Below, piece by piece: positions 1 to 7,080 of a stretch of 10,871 nt of DNA; position 1 is the first letter of the stretch, and each line of letters begins with the position of its first letter. The notes under the pieces are model-generated. The model saw only the letters and a list, made by a program, of their open reading frames with translations. It was not told where the DNA came from and ran no database searches. The stretch lies in NCBI GenBank assembly GCA_009920225.1, contig RGAJ01000035.1:1-10871 (forward strand), in the 5' to 3' direction. The DNA comes from Paracoccaceae bacterium (GTDB lineage: Bacteria > Pseudomonadota > Alphaproteobacteria > Rhodobacterales > Rhodobacteraceae). The translations under genes and the position numbers were made by a program.

Positions 1-733
1 TCAGCGCAACCGCGTCTGACATCGAATAATCCTTTGGATCAATCACGCACAGACGTTTGCCCAAACGATGCACGTGGATGCGATCTGCGACTTCAAACAC
101 ATGTGGCATGTTGTGGCTGATCAGGATGATCGGAATGCCGCGTGATTTCACATCGCGGATCAATTCCAAAACCCTGCGGCTTTCTTTCACTCCCAAGGCA
201 GCGGTCGGTTCGTCCAAAATAATGACCTTGGATCCAAAAGCTGCGGCGCGTGCCACGGCAACACCTTGGCGCTGACCACCCGAGAGTGTTTCGACCGCTT
301 GGTTGATGTTTTGGATGGTCATCAAACCCAGATCAGACAGTTTTTGGCGCGCCATGTCTTCCATCTTTTTGCGGTCCAACTGGCGCAAAAATTTGCCCCG
401 CCACCCTGGTTTGCGCAATTCGCGGCCCATGAACATATTGTCGGCAATAGACAAGGCGGGCGACATGGCAAGGGTTTGATACACAGTTTCAATCCCCGCC
501 TCGCGCGCCTCGATCGGGCTTTCGAATTGGATCTTTTTGCCCTCTAACTCAATTGTTCCTGCGTCGGGAATTACCGCACCAGAAATTGCCTTGATCAAGG
601 ATGATTTGCCTGCGCCGTTGTCGCCGATCACCGCCAAAATTTCACCTGGCATCAGGTCAAAGTCGCAATGATCCAATGCGGTGACTTTGCCATAGCGTTT
701 CACCAAACCGCGTGCTGTTAGGATAGGTTCCAT
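1..733 (-). CDS. frcA: Fructose-type sugar ABC transporter, ATP-binding protein (3' end cut by window edge)
   Basis: This is the ATPase subunit that powers sugar import through the FrcC permease at the cytoplasmic face. I translated it by hand: 244 residues are visible and the C-terminus lies beyond position 1. It has a Walker A motif GDNGAGKSS with K43, the ABC signature LSGGQ at 150-154, Walker B ILDEP with D174/E175, and the H-loop histidine H207 in SHNMPH. Only one nucleotide-binding domain is seen, whereas RbsA/XylG-type ATPases carry two. The single domain matches the short FrcA type, so probably only a small C-terminal piece is missing. The ATG overlaps the frcC stop as TAATG, which implies translational coupling. 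The family and ABC assignment are firm. Fructose as substrate is inferred from resemblance to the Sinorhizobium Frc system; ribose or mannose are possible. Confidence 0.88.
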   Translation of the reverse strand, partial: MEPILTARGLVKRYGKVTALDHCDFDLMPGEILAVIGDNGAGKSSLIKAISGAVIPDAGTIELEGKKIQFESPIEAREAGIETVYQTLAMSPALSIADNMFMGRELRKPGWRGKFLRQLDRKKMEDMARQKLSDLGLMTIQNINQAVETLSGGQRQGVAVARAAAFGSKVIILDEPTAALGVKESRRVLELIRDVKSRGIPIILISHNMPHVFEVADRIHVHRLGKRLCVIDPKDYSMSDAVAL

Positions 734-1794
734 TATGCTGCTACCTTTCTGATCCACTGGTCAACGGCCACAGCCGCGATGATCAGCACACCAATCAACA
801 AATATGTCCATTGCGCATCCGCACCCATCAGGCGCAGACCAAGGGTAAAGACCCCAACGATCAAAGCCCCAAAGAACGTGCCCAGAATTGATCCGCGTCC
901 ACCAAAAAGCGAAATACCACCAATCACAACGGCAGTAATGCTTTCGATGTTCAAAAGCTGCCCCGAGGTCGGTGAGACCGATCCAATGCGGCCGATCAGG
1001 GCCCATCCAGCAATCGCGCAAATCAAACCGGATACCGCATAAACCGACACAAGCGTGCGTTTTACGTTCACGCCTGACAATTCTGCCGCTTCGGGATCAT
1101 CCCCAACCGCATAGACGTGACGCCCCCACGCCGTGTGGCGCAGAACATAGGCCAAGATCAAAACGAGCCCGACCATGAAAATCACCCCAAGGGTAAAGAC
1201 CGCGCCGCCCACCTTGAATTTCCAACCCAAAAGTTGGAGCAGGGGGGCGTTCGCCTCGATATCTTGGCTACGGATGGTTTCGTTGCGCGAATACAGAAAG
1301 TTTGCGGCCAAAACGATTTGCCACATGCCCAATGTCACAATAAAGGGCGGCAATTTCATGTGTGCCACAAGCCAACCGTTGATTGCACCGACAAATGTTC
1401 CAAATGCCAGACCGCATGCAATGGAGATTTCAACGGGTATTCCATAGCGAAACGTAAACGTTCCCATAACGATAGATGAAATCACCGCAATGGCACCTAC
1501 GGACAATTCAATGCCTGCTGTCAAAATGACCAAGCTTTGCGCCGCAGCGACGATGCCGACAATCTGCACCTGTTGTAAGATCAATGTGAGCGCGAAAGGA
1601 GAAAAGAATTTTTCGCCCAGCAACGCGCCAAACACGCCAATTGCACCGACCAGAACCAAAAGAGGAACCATCGCAGGAGTGGTGTGAAGAAGATGATGGA
1701 ATTTTGTGATGAAACCAGTGGAATGGGTATCAAACGATGCGACATCTGATGCCGCATTTGCGGTGACGGCTTCGTAGTTGTCGTCCTTGGACAT
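733..1794 (-). CDS. frcC: Fructose-type sugar ABC transporter, permease
   Basis: This is the inner-membrane permease of the sugar importer, of the BPD_transp_2 (RbsC/FrcC) family. The 353 residues are strongly hydrophobic from about residue 41 onward, after a polar cytoplasmic N-terminus, with roughly 8-10 predicted membrane spans. Family hallmarks are GIELSVG at 94-100 (usually GIDLSVG), the cytoplasmic coupling loop around GDDPEAAELSGV at 231-242, and the glycine-rich GGISLFGGRGS segment at 292-302. The ATG at 1794 is preceded by GGAG seven bases upstream, so the start is well supported. It overlaps frcA by one base (TAATG) and follows frcB after an 85-base gap holding a terminator-like hairpin. 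That arrangement suggests frcC and frcA are made at lower levels than the binding protein. Confidence 0.9.
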   Translation of the reverse strand: MSKDDNYEAVTANAASDVASFDTHSTGFITKFHHLLHTTPAMVPLLVLVGAIGVFGALLGEKFFSPFALTLILQQVQIVGIVAAAQSLVILTAGIELSVGAIAVISSIVMGTFTFRYGIPVEISIACGLAFGTFVGAINGWLVAHMKLPPFIVTLGMWQIVLAANFLYSRNETIRSQDIEANAPLLQLLGWKFKVGGAVFTLGVIFMVGLVLILAYVLRHTAWGRHVYAVGDDPEAAELSGVNVKRTLVSVYAVSGLICAIAGWALIGRIGSVSPTSGQLLNIESITAVVIGGISLFGGRGSILGTFFGALIVGVFTLGLRLMGADAQWTYLLIGVLIIAAVAVDQWIRKVAA

Positions 1795-1824
1795 TGGGAA
1801 CTCCGTTGTTGCAAGTCAGCGTGT

Positions 1825-1856
1825 AATAAAAAAGGGCGAATTCACACTCGCCCTTT
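1825..1856 (-). terminator. Intercistronic terminator-like hairpin between frcB and frcC
   Basis: A perfect 9-bp inverted repeat (AAAGGGCGA at 1831-1839, TCGCCCTTT at 1848-1856) encloses an 8-base loop. On the minus-strand transcript the second arm runs straight into a U-rich tail (TTTTTTATT). This is the layout of an intrinsic terminator, placed after the frcB stop and before the frcC ribosome binding site. It probably acts as a partial terminator or as a 3' stabiliser of frcB mRNA, which would give the excess of binding protein typical of such operons. The partial strength is inferred; the structure is seen directly. Confidence 0.75.
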
Positions 1857-1879
1857 CTTGGTTTTATGTCAAAGGGATA

Positions 1880-2902
1880 TTAGCCCCAGCACAACTCTGT
1901 GCCTTTTGCTGTGTCGATGCTTTCAACGCCTGCAACTGGCTTGTCTGTCACCAAAGAAACGCCTGTGTCAAAGAAATCTTTGCCAGCAGTTGGTGCAGGT
2001 TTCGTGCCGTTTTTCGCCCATTCTGCAATCGCTTCGATGCCTTTTGACGCCATCAACAATGGGTATTGCTGTGATGTTGCACCGATTACGCCGTCTTTTA
2101 CGTTTGCAACGCCTGGGCAGCCGCCGTCAACAGATACGATCAAGACGTCGTTTTCACGACCGATTGATTTCAACGCTTCATATGCGCCTGCTGCTGCTGG
2201 TTCGTTGATTGTGTAAACTACGTTGATCATTGGGTCTTTTGCCAAAAGGTTTTCCATTGCCTTACGGCCACCTTCTTCGTTACCCGCTGTGACGTCGTTG
2301 CCAACGATACGTGGATCTGTTTCATCGCCCCAACGGTTTGGATCGCCCAGTTCGATGCCGAAGCCTTTTAGGAAGCCTTGGTCACGAAGAACGCCAACGG
2401 TTGGCTGAGACACAGCAAGGTCCAACATCGCGATTTTTGCGTTCGCTGCGTCAGCACCCAAAGCTGCTGCGGCCCACTGACCGATCAATTCACCCGCTAG
2501 GAAGTTGTCGGTTGCGAATGTCATGTCAGCCGCGTCGATTGGACTTAGGGGTGTGTCAAGTGCGATAACAACCAAACCTGCTTCGCGGGCTTGTTGTACT
2601 GCTGGAACGATGGAAGATGTGTCAGACGCTGTCAAAAGAATACCTTTTGCGCCGTCTGCGATACATGTTTCGATCGCTGCAACTTGTGTTTCGTGATCGC
2701 CGTCAACTTTACCTGCATATGTGGACAGGTTTACGCCCAGCTCTTCTGCTTTTGCCAATGCGCCTTCGCGCATTTTAACGAAGAATGGGTTTGTATCTGT
2801 TTTTGTAATCAAGCAAGCAGAAATGCCATGGCCGCCTGCGAATGCAGTTGTGCCCATAATTGACAAAGCGGCGACAGCTGCACCAGTCATAAGTTTTTTC
2901 AT
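1880..2902 (-). CDS. frcB: Fructose-type sugar ABC transporter, periplasmic substrate-binding protein
   Basis: This is the periplasmic receptor that captures the sugar and delivers it to FrcC/FrcA. It has 340 residues and belongs to the Peripla_BP_4 (ribose/galactose-binding) family. A Sec signal peptide runs from MKKLMTG to AFA with likely cleavage after residue 22. The mature part shows family patterns such as [13 protein letters not shown], a DGDHETQ segment, ALDTPLSP and VSVDGGCPG near the sugar pocket. The overall sequence resembles FrcB of Sinorhizobium meliloti. The reading frame stays open 25 codons further upstream to an ATG at 2977. The start at 2902 is preferred because GGGAGGAAA lies about six bases before it and because it places the signal peptide at the N-terminus. 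It is the first gene of the visible operon. No regulator gene (frcR in rhizobia) is adjacent. Confidence 0.9.
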   Translation of the reverse strand: MKKLMTGAAVAALSIMGTTAFAGGHGISACLITKTDTNPFFVKMREGALAKAEELGVNLSTYAGKVDGDHETQVAAIETCIADGAKGILLTASDTSSIVPAVQQAREAGLVVIALDTPLSPIDAADMTFATDNFLAGELIGQWAAAALGADAANAKIAMLDLAVSQPTVGVLRDQGFLKGFGIELGDPNRWGDETDPRIVGNDVTAGNEEGGRKAMENLLAKDPMINVVYTINEPAAAGAYEALKSIGRENDVLIVSVDGGCPGVANVKDGVIGATSQQYPLLMASKGIEAIAEWAKNGTKPAPTAGKDFFDTGVSLVTDKPVAGVESIDTAKGTELCWG

Positions 2903-2948
2903 AAAGTTTCCTCCCAAGATGAATGCGGCTCCCCGCATGGATGCGATC

Positions 2949-2977
2949 AATCTGACCTTACGGAATTGGTTTGTCAA
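2949..2977 (-). promoter_or_regulatory. Putative sigma-70-type promoter for the frc operon
   Basis: On the minus strand a perfect TTGACA (2977-2972) is followed after 17 bases by CAGATT (2954-2949), which matches three of six -10 positions. Transcription would start near 2942, giving a leader of about 40 bases that includes the strong frcB ribosome binding site. The -35 is convincing, the -10 only moderate. A perfect inverted repeat overlaps the -35, which supports a regulated promoter here. No transcript data are available. Confidence 0.45.
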
Positions 2978-3004
2978 TAAATAAATCTCATTGATTTATT
3001 TATT
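2976..3004. repeat. Perfect 12-bp inverted repeat, candidate operator upstream of frcB
   Basis: AATAAATAAATC (2976-2987) and GATTTATTTATT (2993-3004) are exact reverse complements separated by five bases. The repeat lies about 75-100 bases upstream of the frcB start and overlaps the first two bases of the putative -35 TTGACA. A spaced dyad of this size at such a place is typical of a dimeric repressor or activator site. In rhizobia the frc operon is controlled by FrcR, a ROK-family protein, but no regulator is encoded here and its binding site cannot be named from this sequence. The A/T-only composition of most of the arms raises the chance of coincidence. Confidence 0.5.
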
Positions 3005-3395
3005 TTTCAAAATTTTTGTCTCGGATTATTTTGGGGGATCGGGCCTATTTTTCGCCAAGAAACAAGGCTATGTGCGTGAAAGTACATTGCAAAGCGTCTT
3101 TGCGACGTGATTGGCGCAGGCGATTAAGTTAGCGCGTCACCAATTGCGTGCAATTTATTCCTATCACCCTCACGTCCGTGGGTCAGATAGGCCCTCACGT
3201 CATTTGCGCACCCTATTTTTACCAAATCTTGTGGGTACGATCCGGTAACGATTCTAGCTGCAACCAGAGACCCTTTTTTTTAACGGCGCATAATGTACGA
3301 AATCGGGGTGTTTGTGGATCCAGTTGCACGGGTGTTCATTTTCGAACTGTTAAACACAGTGGTATGGCACAAGGGCAGATCGAAAGTGTCGATTG
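3005..3395. other. Gene-poor intergenic stretch between the tRNA-Asn terminator and the frc promoter
   Basis: I see no convincing gene here on either strand. A plus-strand open frame of 82 codons (3148-3396) has no ribosome binding site, a cysteine-rich composition and no recognisable domain. Small structures visible are a 10-bp direct repeat CCCTCACGTC (3167-3176 and 3192-3201), a short palindrome AATTGC-GT-GCAATT (3142-3155), a small hairpin GCAAAG-CGT-CTTTGC (3089-3103), and a run of eight T at 3274-3281 without a strong preceding stem. None of these is enough to name an RNA gene. Confidence 0.6.
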
Positions 3396-3440
3396 ATTAA
3401 AACACAAACGGCGCCAAGGGTGGAACCCTATGACGCCGTT
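3396..3440 (-). terminator. Terminator hairpin downstream of tRNA-Asn
   Basis: The arms AACGGCG (3407-3413) and CGCCGTT (3434-3440) enclose an inner stem AGGGT/ACCCT (3417-3421, 3424-3428), forming a stacked two-part hairpin. On the minus strand it begins seven bases after the tRNA CCA end and is followed by a T-rich tail (TGTGTTTTAA). This fits an intrinsic terminator for the tRNA transcript. It is unlikely to belong to frcB, which starts about 500 bases further along the same strand. Confidence 0.7.
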
Positions 3441-3447
3441 GGTAATT

Positions 3448-3522
3448 TGGCTCCGGCGGTAGGGATCGAACCTACGACCAATTGATTAACAGTCAACTGC
3501 TCTACCGCTGAGCTACGCCGGA
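3448..3522 (-). tRNA. tRNA-Asn (GTT)
   Basis: All cloverleaf parts are visible on the minus strand. The acceptor arms are TCCGGCG and CGCCGGA with discriminator G, the D-arm is GCTC/GAGC, and the anticodon loop is CTGTTAA with GTT at 3490-3488. The T-arm is GTAGG/CCTAC with loop TTCGATC. The CCA end is encoded (3450-3448). The length is 75 bases including CCA. The anticodon stem and loop match bacterial tRNA-Asn. Confidence 0.96.
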
Positions 3523-3534
3523 ACATGGGGCGGG

Positions 3535-3562
3535 GTATAACAATAGGTTTTGGGGACGTCCA
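3535..3562 (-). promoter_or_regulatory. Possible promoter of tRNA-Asn
   Basis: On the minus strand TGGACG (3562-3557) and TTATAC (3540-3535) are separated by 16 bases. Transcription would start about six bases before the tRNA 5' end, a spacing common for single tRNA genes. Each hexamer matches the sigma-70 consensus only in part, so the call is tentative. Confidence 0.35.
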
Positions 3563-3598
3563 GAGGGTTTTTGCAAAAAAATTAAAAAAACTTTATCT

Positions 3599-4504
3599 TC
3601 ATTCTTTTGGGGTGAAAATTGTATCGGCGGTCAGGGGATTATCGAACGTTATCAGACCTTTGCCGCACATATCTAAAAGATGTGCGAAAACGTTGCGTGT
3701 CGCTGCGGGCAAGAGAGCAGGGTCAAGATCGGTATAGACCGAGGTGGCGATGGCACGCGCGGTGTTTGGGCCTTGGCCGAGTGCTGCGCGAATTTCGCGG
3801 TCGCGCTCACTGCGGTGGTCTATCAACCATTGTGTACGCGTGTTCGGGTCTGTGACGCGCTCTCCGTGTCCGGGATAAAATGTGGACCAGCGTTCGGTTA
3901 TTAGTTTTTTACAGGACGCGATAAAATCGCCCAAGTCGCCATCAGGGGGCGACACCATAGATGTTGCCCAATCCATCACATGATCGCCGGAAAACAACCG
4001 ATCCCCAAGCGCAAAGCAGACATGGTTCGACATATGCCCCGGTGTGTGGATCGTGCGCAGTGACCAATCTGCGCCCTCGATCATATCCCCATCGCGAAGC
4101 CGGACATCGGGGGCAAAGTCGAAATCAATCCCTTCGCCACCGCCGGTATAGCCCGCATCTTCAATGGATTTCATAAATAGGCTTTGTCCATCCTTGGCAC
4201 GGCCAAACGCATAGATGGGCGCGCCCGTGGCCTTTTTAAGATCCGCCGCAAGCGGCGAATGGTCCAAATGCGCATGTGTGACACAGATATGCGTGATGGT
4301 GCGCCCCATATCTGTTGCCTGTAAAATCGCGTTGAGATGTGTTGGATCAGCGGGGCCAGGGTCAATCACAGCAACCGACTGCGTGCCGACAAGATATGTG
4401 TTCGTTCCGCGAAATGTCATCGGCGACGGATTTGGGGCAAGGATACGGCGGATCGCGTGGCCAAGATCGTCGATCTGTCCAATTTCTGGATTGAACTGTG
4501 TCAA
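3599..4504 (-). CDS. MBL-fold metallo-hydrolase (LACTB2-like)
   Basis: This is a probable cytoplasmic metal-dependent hydrolase of the metallo-beta-lactamase fold, 301 residues. The zinc-binding motif is THAHLDH (H77, H79, D81, H82). It is followed by the later ligand motifs TPGHMSNH, FSGDHVM and PGHGERV in the expected order. The C-terminal part after about residue 220 resembles the small winged-helix domain of the LACTB2-like subgroup. The substrate is not known and cannot be read from the sequence. The frame is open up to an ATG at 4576, but that would run into the divergent kinase gene. A TTG at 4504 with GGGGAAA a few bases upstream gives a conventional start and an N-terminus TQFNPEIG. 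No clear terminator follows; only T-rich tracts without a stem are present. Confidence 0.82.
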   Translation of the reverse strand: MTQFNPEIGQIDDLGHAIRRILAPNPSPMTFRGTNTYLVGTQSVAVIDPGPADPTHLNAILQATDMGRTITHICVTHAHLDHSPLAADLKKATGAPIYAFGRAKDGQSLFMKSIEDAGYTGGGEGIDFDFAPDVRLRDGDMIEGADWSLRTIHTPGHMSNHVCFALGDRLFSGDHVMDWATSMVSPPDGDLGDFIASCKKLITERWSTFYPGHGERVTDPNTRTQWLIDHRSERDREIRAALGQGPNTARAIATSVYTDLDPALLPAATRNVFAHLLDMCGKGLITFDNPLTADTIFTPKE

Positions 4505-4544
4505 TTTGTTTCCCCTTTTTGATTTGCTAGGGTATGGATATCCT

Positions 4545-5855
4545 ATGTTTAACTGGATCAAAAGATACATGCCCAAGGGGCTCTATTGGCGCGCGGCGCT
4601 GATATTGTTGTTTCCTGTTATCTTACTGCAGCTTATTGTCAGCTTTGTTTTTATTCAACGCCACTTTGAAGGTGTGACGGAACAGCTGACGGGCGGCGTG
4701 TTGGATGATCTGCGTTTGATCGAACGTATCGTCATCACCCAAGGGGTTGAGGCGGCGCAAGAAACGGCACAAACCCTGCGCATCACGCTTGAACCTGTGG
4801 CAGATGCATACCGTACGGAAACCAGACGGTTCTACGATTTTTCAGGGATCATCGTTATTCATGAATTGCGCAGTATCCCGTCGATTGGGGCCATCGACTT
4901 GCCCGATGATAATTTTGTCATCGCAGGGCTGCGCATCGGGGATGCGGACTTTCGTGTCACGATCTTGCGTAAACGTGTTTCGGCGTCGAATCCGCACCAA
5001 TTGATCGTGAATATGGTGTTTTTTGGTATATTGCTCAGCGTGATCGCGTTCTTATATTTGCGCAATCAATTGCGGCCAATCACACGATTGGCGCGGGCGG
5101 CCGATGCTTTCGGTCGCGGGGTTCACATACCCTATCGTCCGTCCGGTGCGCGTGAGGTGCGTGCCGCAGGTCAGGCGTTTTTGGACATGCGATCACGGAT
5201 TGAGCGTCATATTGAACAGCGCACCTTGATTCTGTCTGGGGTGAGCCATGATCTGCGCACGCCTTTGACACGCTTGAAACTGGGTCTTTCGTTTTTGTCC
5301 GATGCGGATCGTGTTCCATTGGAAAAAGATGTCGAAGACATGCAGGTATTGTTGGATGAATTTCTGACCTTTGCAAAATCATTGGGCGACGACAGTGGCG
5401 CACCAGAATCGATCGATCCCGCAGATGTGATTGATGCCCTGCGCCAAGATTATGCGCGCGAGGGCAAAGTCGTGCATATCCCTGATGTACAACAGCAGGG
5501 TGCCGTCACCATCGCCGCGCGGCCAACCGCCATCAAGCGGGCGTTGGAAAATTTGCTGAACAACGCCTTCCGCTATGGGGAAACCGTTTTACTGCGTTAT
5601 GAGCTGACGCGTGACATGGTTGTCTTTGAAGTGCATGACAATGGGCCAGGTATTCCCAAAGACAAGGTGGGCGATGCGTTGAAACCGTTTCACCGATTGG
5701 ACCCTGCACGCAATCAAAACAAAGGCGCAGGCGTCGGATTAGGGTTGCCGATCAGCGAAGACATCGCGCGTGCGCATGGGGGGTGGTTGGAATTGGGACC
5801 AAGCCCAAGCTTGGGCGGTCTTTTGGTGCGGATGTATGTGGCGGTAGAGAAATAG
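4545..5855 (+). CDS. Membrane sensor histidine kinase (EnvZ-like), orphan
   Basis: This is an inner-membrane two-component sensor kinase, 436 residues. Membrane span 1 lies at about 14-37, a periplasmic sensor region at about 38-155, span 2 at about 156-174, and then a HAMP linker. The phospho-acceptor is H235 in VSHDLRTPL. The ATPase domain carries the N-box NLLNNAFRYG (336-345), the G1 box DNGPGIP (365-371) and the G2 box GAGVGLGL (394-401). All catalytic boxes are intact. The open frame extends 110 codons upstream of this ATG, but that part lies antisense to the MBL gene and has no domain character. The ATG at 4545 places the first membrane span normally, though its Shine-Dalgarno (AGGG about 12 bases upstream) is weak. 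No response regulator is adjacent. The overall form resembles EnvZ, and the signal is unknown. Confidence 0.88.
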   Translation: MFNWIKRYMPKGLYWRAALILLFPVILLQLIVSFVFIQRHFEGVTEQLTGGVLDDLRLIERIVITQGVEAAQETAQTLRITLEPVADAYRTETRRFYDFSGIIVIHELRSIPSIGAIDLPDDNFVIAGLRIGDADFRVTILRKRVSASNPHQLIVNMVFFGILLSVIAFLYLRNQLRPITRLARAADAFGRGVHIPYRPSGAREVRAAGQAFLDMRSRIERHIEQRTLILSGVSHDLRTPLTRLKLGLSFLSDADRVPLEKDVEDMQVLLDEFLTFAKSLGDDSGAPESIDPADVIDALRQDYAREGKVVHIPDVQQQGAVTIAARPTAIKRALENLLNNAFRYGETVLLRYELTRDMVVFEVHDNGPGIPKDKVGDALKPFHRLDPARNQNKGAGVGLGLPISEDIARAHGGWLELGPSPSLGGLLVRMYVAVEK

Positions 5856-5856
5856 G

Positions 5857-5932
5857 TGGTAGGCCCGGAGGGATTTGAACCCCCAACCAAAGCGTTATGA
5901 GCACTCTGCTCTAACCGTTGAGCTACAGGCCC
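5857..5932 (-). tRNA. tRNA with CAT anticodon, probably tRNA-Ile2 (lysidine type) rather than tRNA-Met
   Basis: The cloverleaf is complete on the minus strand: acceptor GGGCCTG paired with CGGGCCT (with one G-U at 1-72 and one at 6-67), D-arm GCTC/GAGC, anticodon loop CTCATAA, T-loop TTCAAAT, discriminator A and an encoded CCA. The length is 76 bases. CAT can mean elongator Met, initiator Met or Ile2. Initiator is unlikely because the first pair is G-U rather than the unpaired C-A type and the anticodon stem lacks the three G-C pairs. The C4-G69 and C5-G68 pairs are features known to favour TilS recognition in E. coli tRNA-Ile2, so Ile2 is preferred. The 3' end lies one base from the kinase stop codon. 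Confidence 0.93.
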
Positions 5933-6036
5933 GCCTAATGCCGTGCTACCATATATAGCGCTAAGGTCAAGTGTTTCAGATTGAATAATCCGCAACAATC
6001 CAGTAACTGACCGCCATAGCGACGAAAGGACCCCCA

Positions 6037-7080
6037 ATGAGCCAGACAACGAATGGTATGACCTACGCAGCCGCAGGCGTTGATATTGATGCAGGCAATG
6101 CATTGGTTGAGAAAATCAAACCTGCTGCGAAACGCACAAATCGTGCGGGCGTCATGGCGGGATTGGGTGGCTTTGGCGGCTTGTTTGATCTGAAAGCTGC
6201 GGGCTATAATGACCCGATTTTGGTGGCGGCAACCGATGGGGTTGGTACCAAATTGCGCATCGCGATTGATACAGGAATTTTGGATACGATCGGGATCGAT
6301 TTGGTCGCGATGTGTGTCAATGACTTGGTCTGTCAAGGTGCAGAGCCTTTGTTTTTCTTGGACTATTTCGCCACTGGTAAGCTAAAGGTTGACGAAGCGG
6401 CCACAATCATCAACGGCATCGCCGACGGGTGTTTGCAATCTGGCTGTGCCTTGATCGGGGGCGAAACGGCGGAAATGCCGGGCATGTATTCGGCGGATGA
6501 TTTTGATCTTGCAGGGTTTGCGGTGGGCGCGATGGAACGCGGTCAAAGCTTGCCTGCGGATGTTGCCGTTGGTGACGTGTTGTTGGGCTTGAAATCAAGC
6601 GGTGTGCATTCAAACGGGTATTCTTTGGTGCGCAAATTGGTGGAACAATCGGGTCTGACATGGGATTCGGCCAATCCATTTGGTGAGGGCACTTTGGGGG
6701 CCGCACTTTTGGCGCCAACGCGGCTTTATGTGAAACAATGTCTGGCCGCGATGCGGGCAGGGGGCGTTCATGGATTTGCACATATCACGGGCGGTGGTCT
6801 GACCGAAAACATCCCACGCGCATTGAACCAAGGACAGGGGTTGGAAATCGATCTTTCGTCTTGGGATCTGCCTGCAATCTTTAAATGGTTGGCCCAACAG
6901 GGGGATATCGCGCAATCCGAGCTGTTGAAAACGTTCAACTGTGGCATCGGCATGGTCGTGATCGTTGCCGCCGACAGCGCAGACGCCGTCAAAGATGCGT
7001 TACGTGATGCGGGCGAAGATGTGGTCACCTTGGGTCGCGTGACAAACGGCGACAGCGTTGTGTACACAGGCGCATTTTAA
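6037..7080 (+). CDS. purM: Phosphoribosylformylglycinamidine cyclo-ligase (AIR synthetase)
   Basis: This enzyme closes the imidazole ring of purine synthesis, converting FGAM and ATP to AIR, ADP and phosphate in the cytoplasm. It has 347 residues, the usual length for PurM. Visible motifs are the glycine-rich DGVGTK loop at 67-72, [11 protein letters not shown] at 141-151, [25 protein letters not shown] and FNCGIGMVV near the C-terminus. All belong to the AIRS N- and C-terminal domains in normal order. The ATG at 6037 is preceded by AAAGGA with about seven bases of spacing. The stop overlaps the purN start as TAATG, so the two are translationally coupled. The roughly 100-base gap upstream lies divergent to the CAT tRNA and must hold promoters for both, but I cannot place a clear one for purM. 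Confidence 0.97.
   Translation: MSQTTNGMTYAAAGVDIDAGNALVEKIKPAAKRTNRAGVMAGLGGFGGLFDLKAAGYNDPILVAATDGVGTKLRIAIDTGILDTIGIDLVAMCVNDLVCQGAEPLFFLDYFATGKLKVDEAATIINGIADGCLQSGCALIGGETAEMPGMYSADDFDLAGFAVGAMERGQSLPADVAVGDVLLGLKSSGVHSNGYSLVRKLVEQSGLTWDSANPFGEGTLGAALLAPTRLYVKQCLAAMRAGGVHGFAHITGGGLTENIPRALNQGQGLEIDLSSWDLPAIFKWLAQQGDIAQSELLKTFNCGIGMVVIVAADSADAVKDALRDAGEDVVTLGRVTNGDSVVYTGAF

Noticed and set aside
2903..2977. N-terminal extension of frcB to an ATG at 2977
   Set aside because: The extension covers the putative promoter and the ribosome binding site of the start at 2902, and would bury the signal peptide.
3265..3285. A run of eight T after ACCC, possibly a plus-strand terminator or the end of a small RNA
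   Set aside because: Only a four-base complementary GGGT far upstream could pair with it, so there is no credible stem.
3148..3396. An 82-codon plus-strand open frame in the gap upstream of frcB
   Set aside because: It has no ribosome binding site, an unusual cysteine-rich composition and no domain or signal. It reads like chance open sequence.
3448..3522. tRNA-Asn as an attachment site for an integrated element
   Set aside because: No integrase gene and no second copy of the tRNA 3' end were seen in the window.
3560..3598. T-rich tracts after the MBL stop codon as an intrinsic terminator
   Set aside because: No G/C-containing stem precedes either tract on the minus strand.
4215..4544. A 110-codon N-terminal extension of the histidine kinase
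   Set aside because: It lies antisense to the MBL hydrolase gene, has no domain character, and is replaced by a sensible start just before the first membrane span.
5952..5970. TATATA near TTGACC as a promoter for the CAT tRNA
   Set aside because: The two elements are only about seven bases apart, far from the 16-18 needed. TATATA alone is plausible as a -10 but not enough to call.
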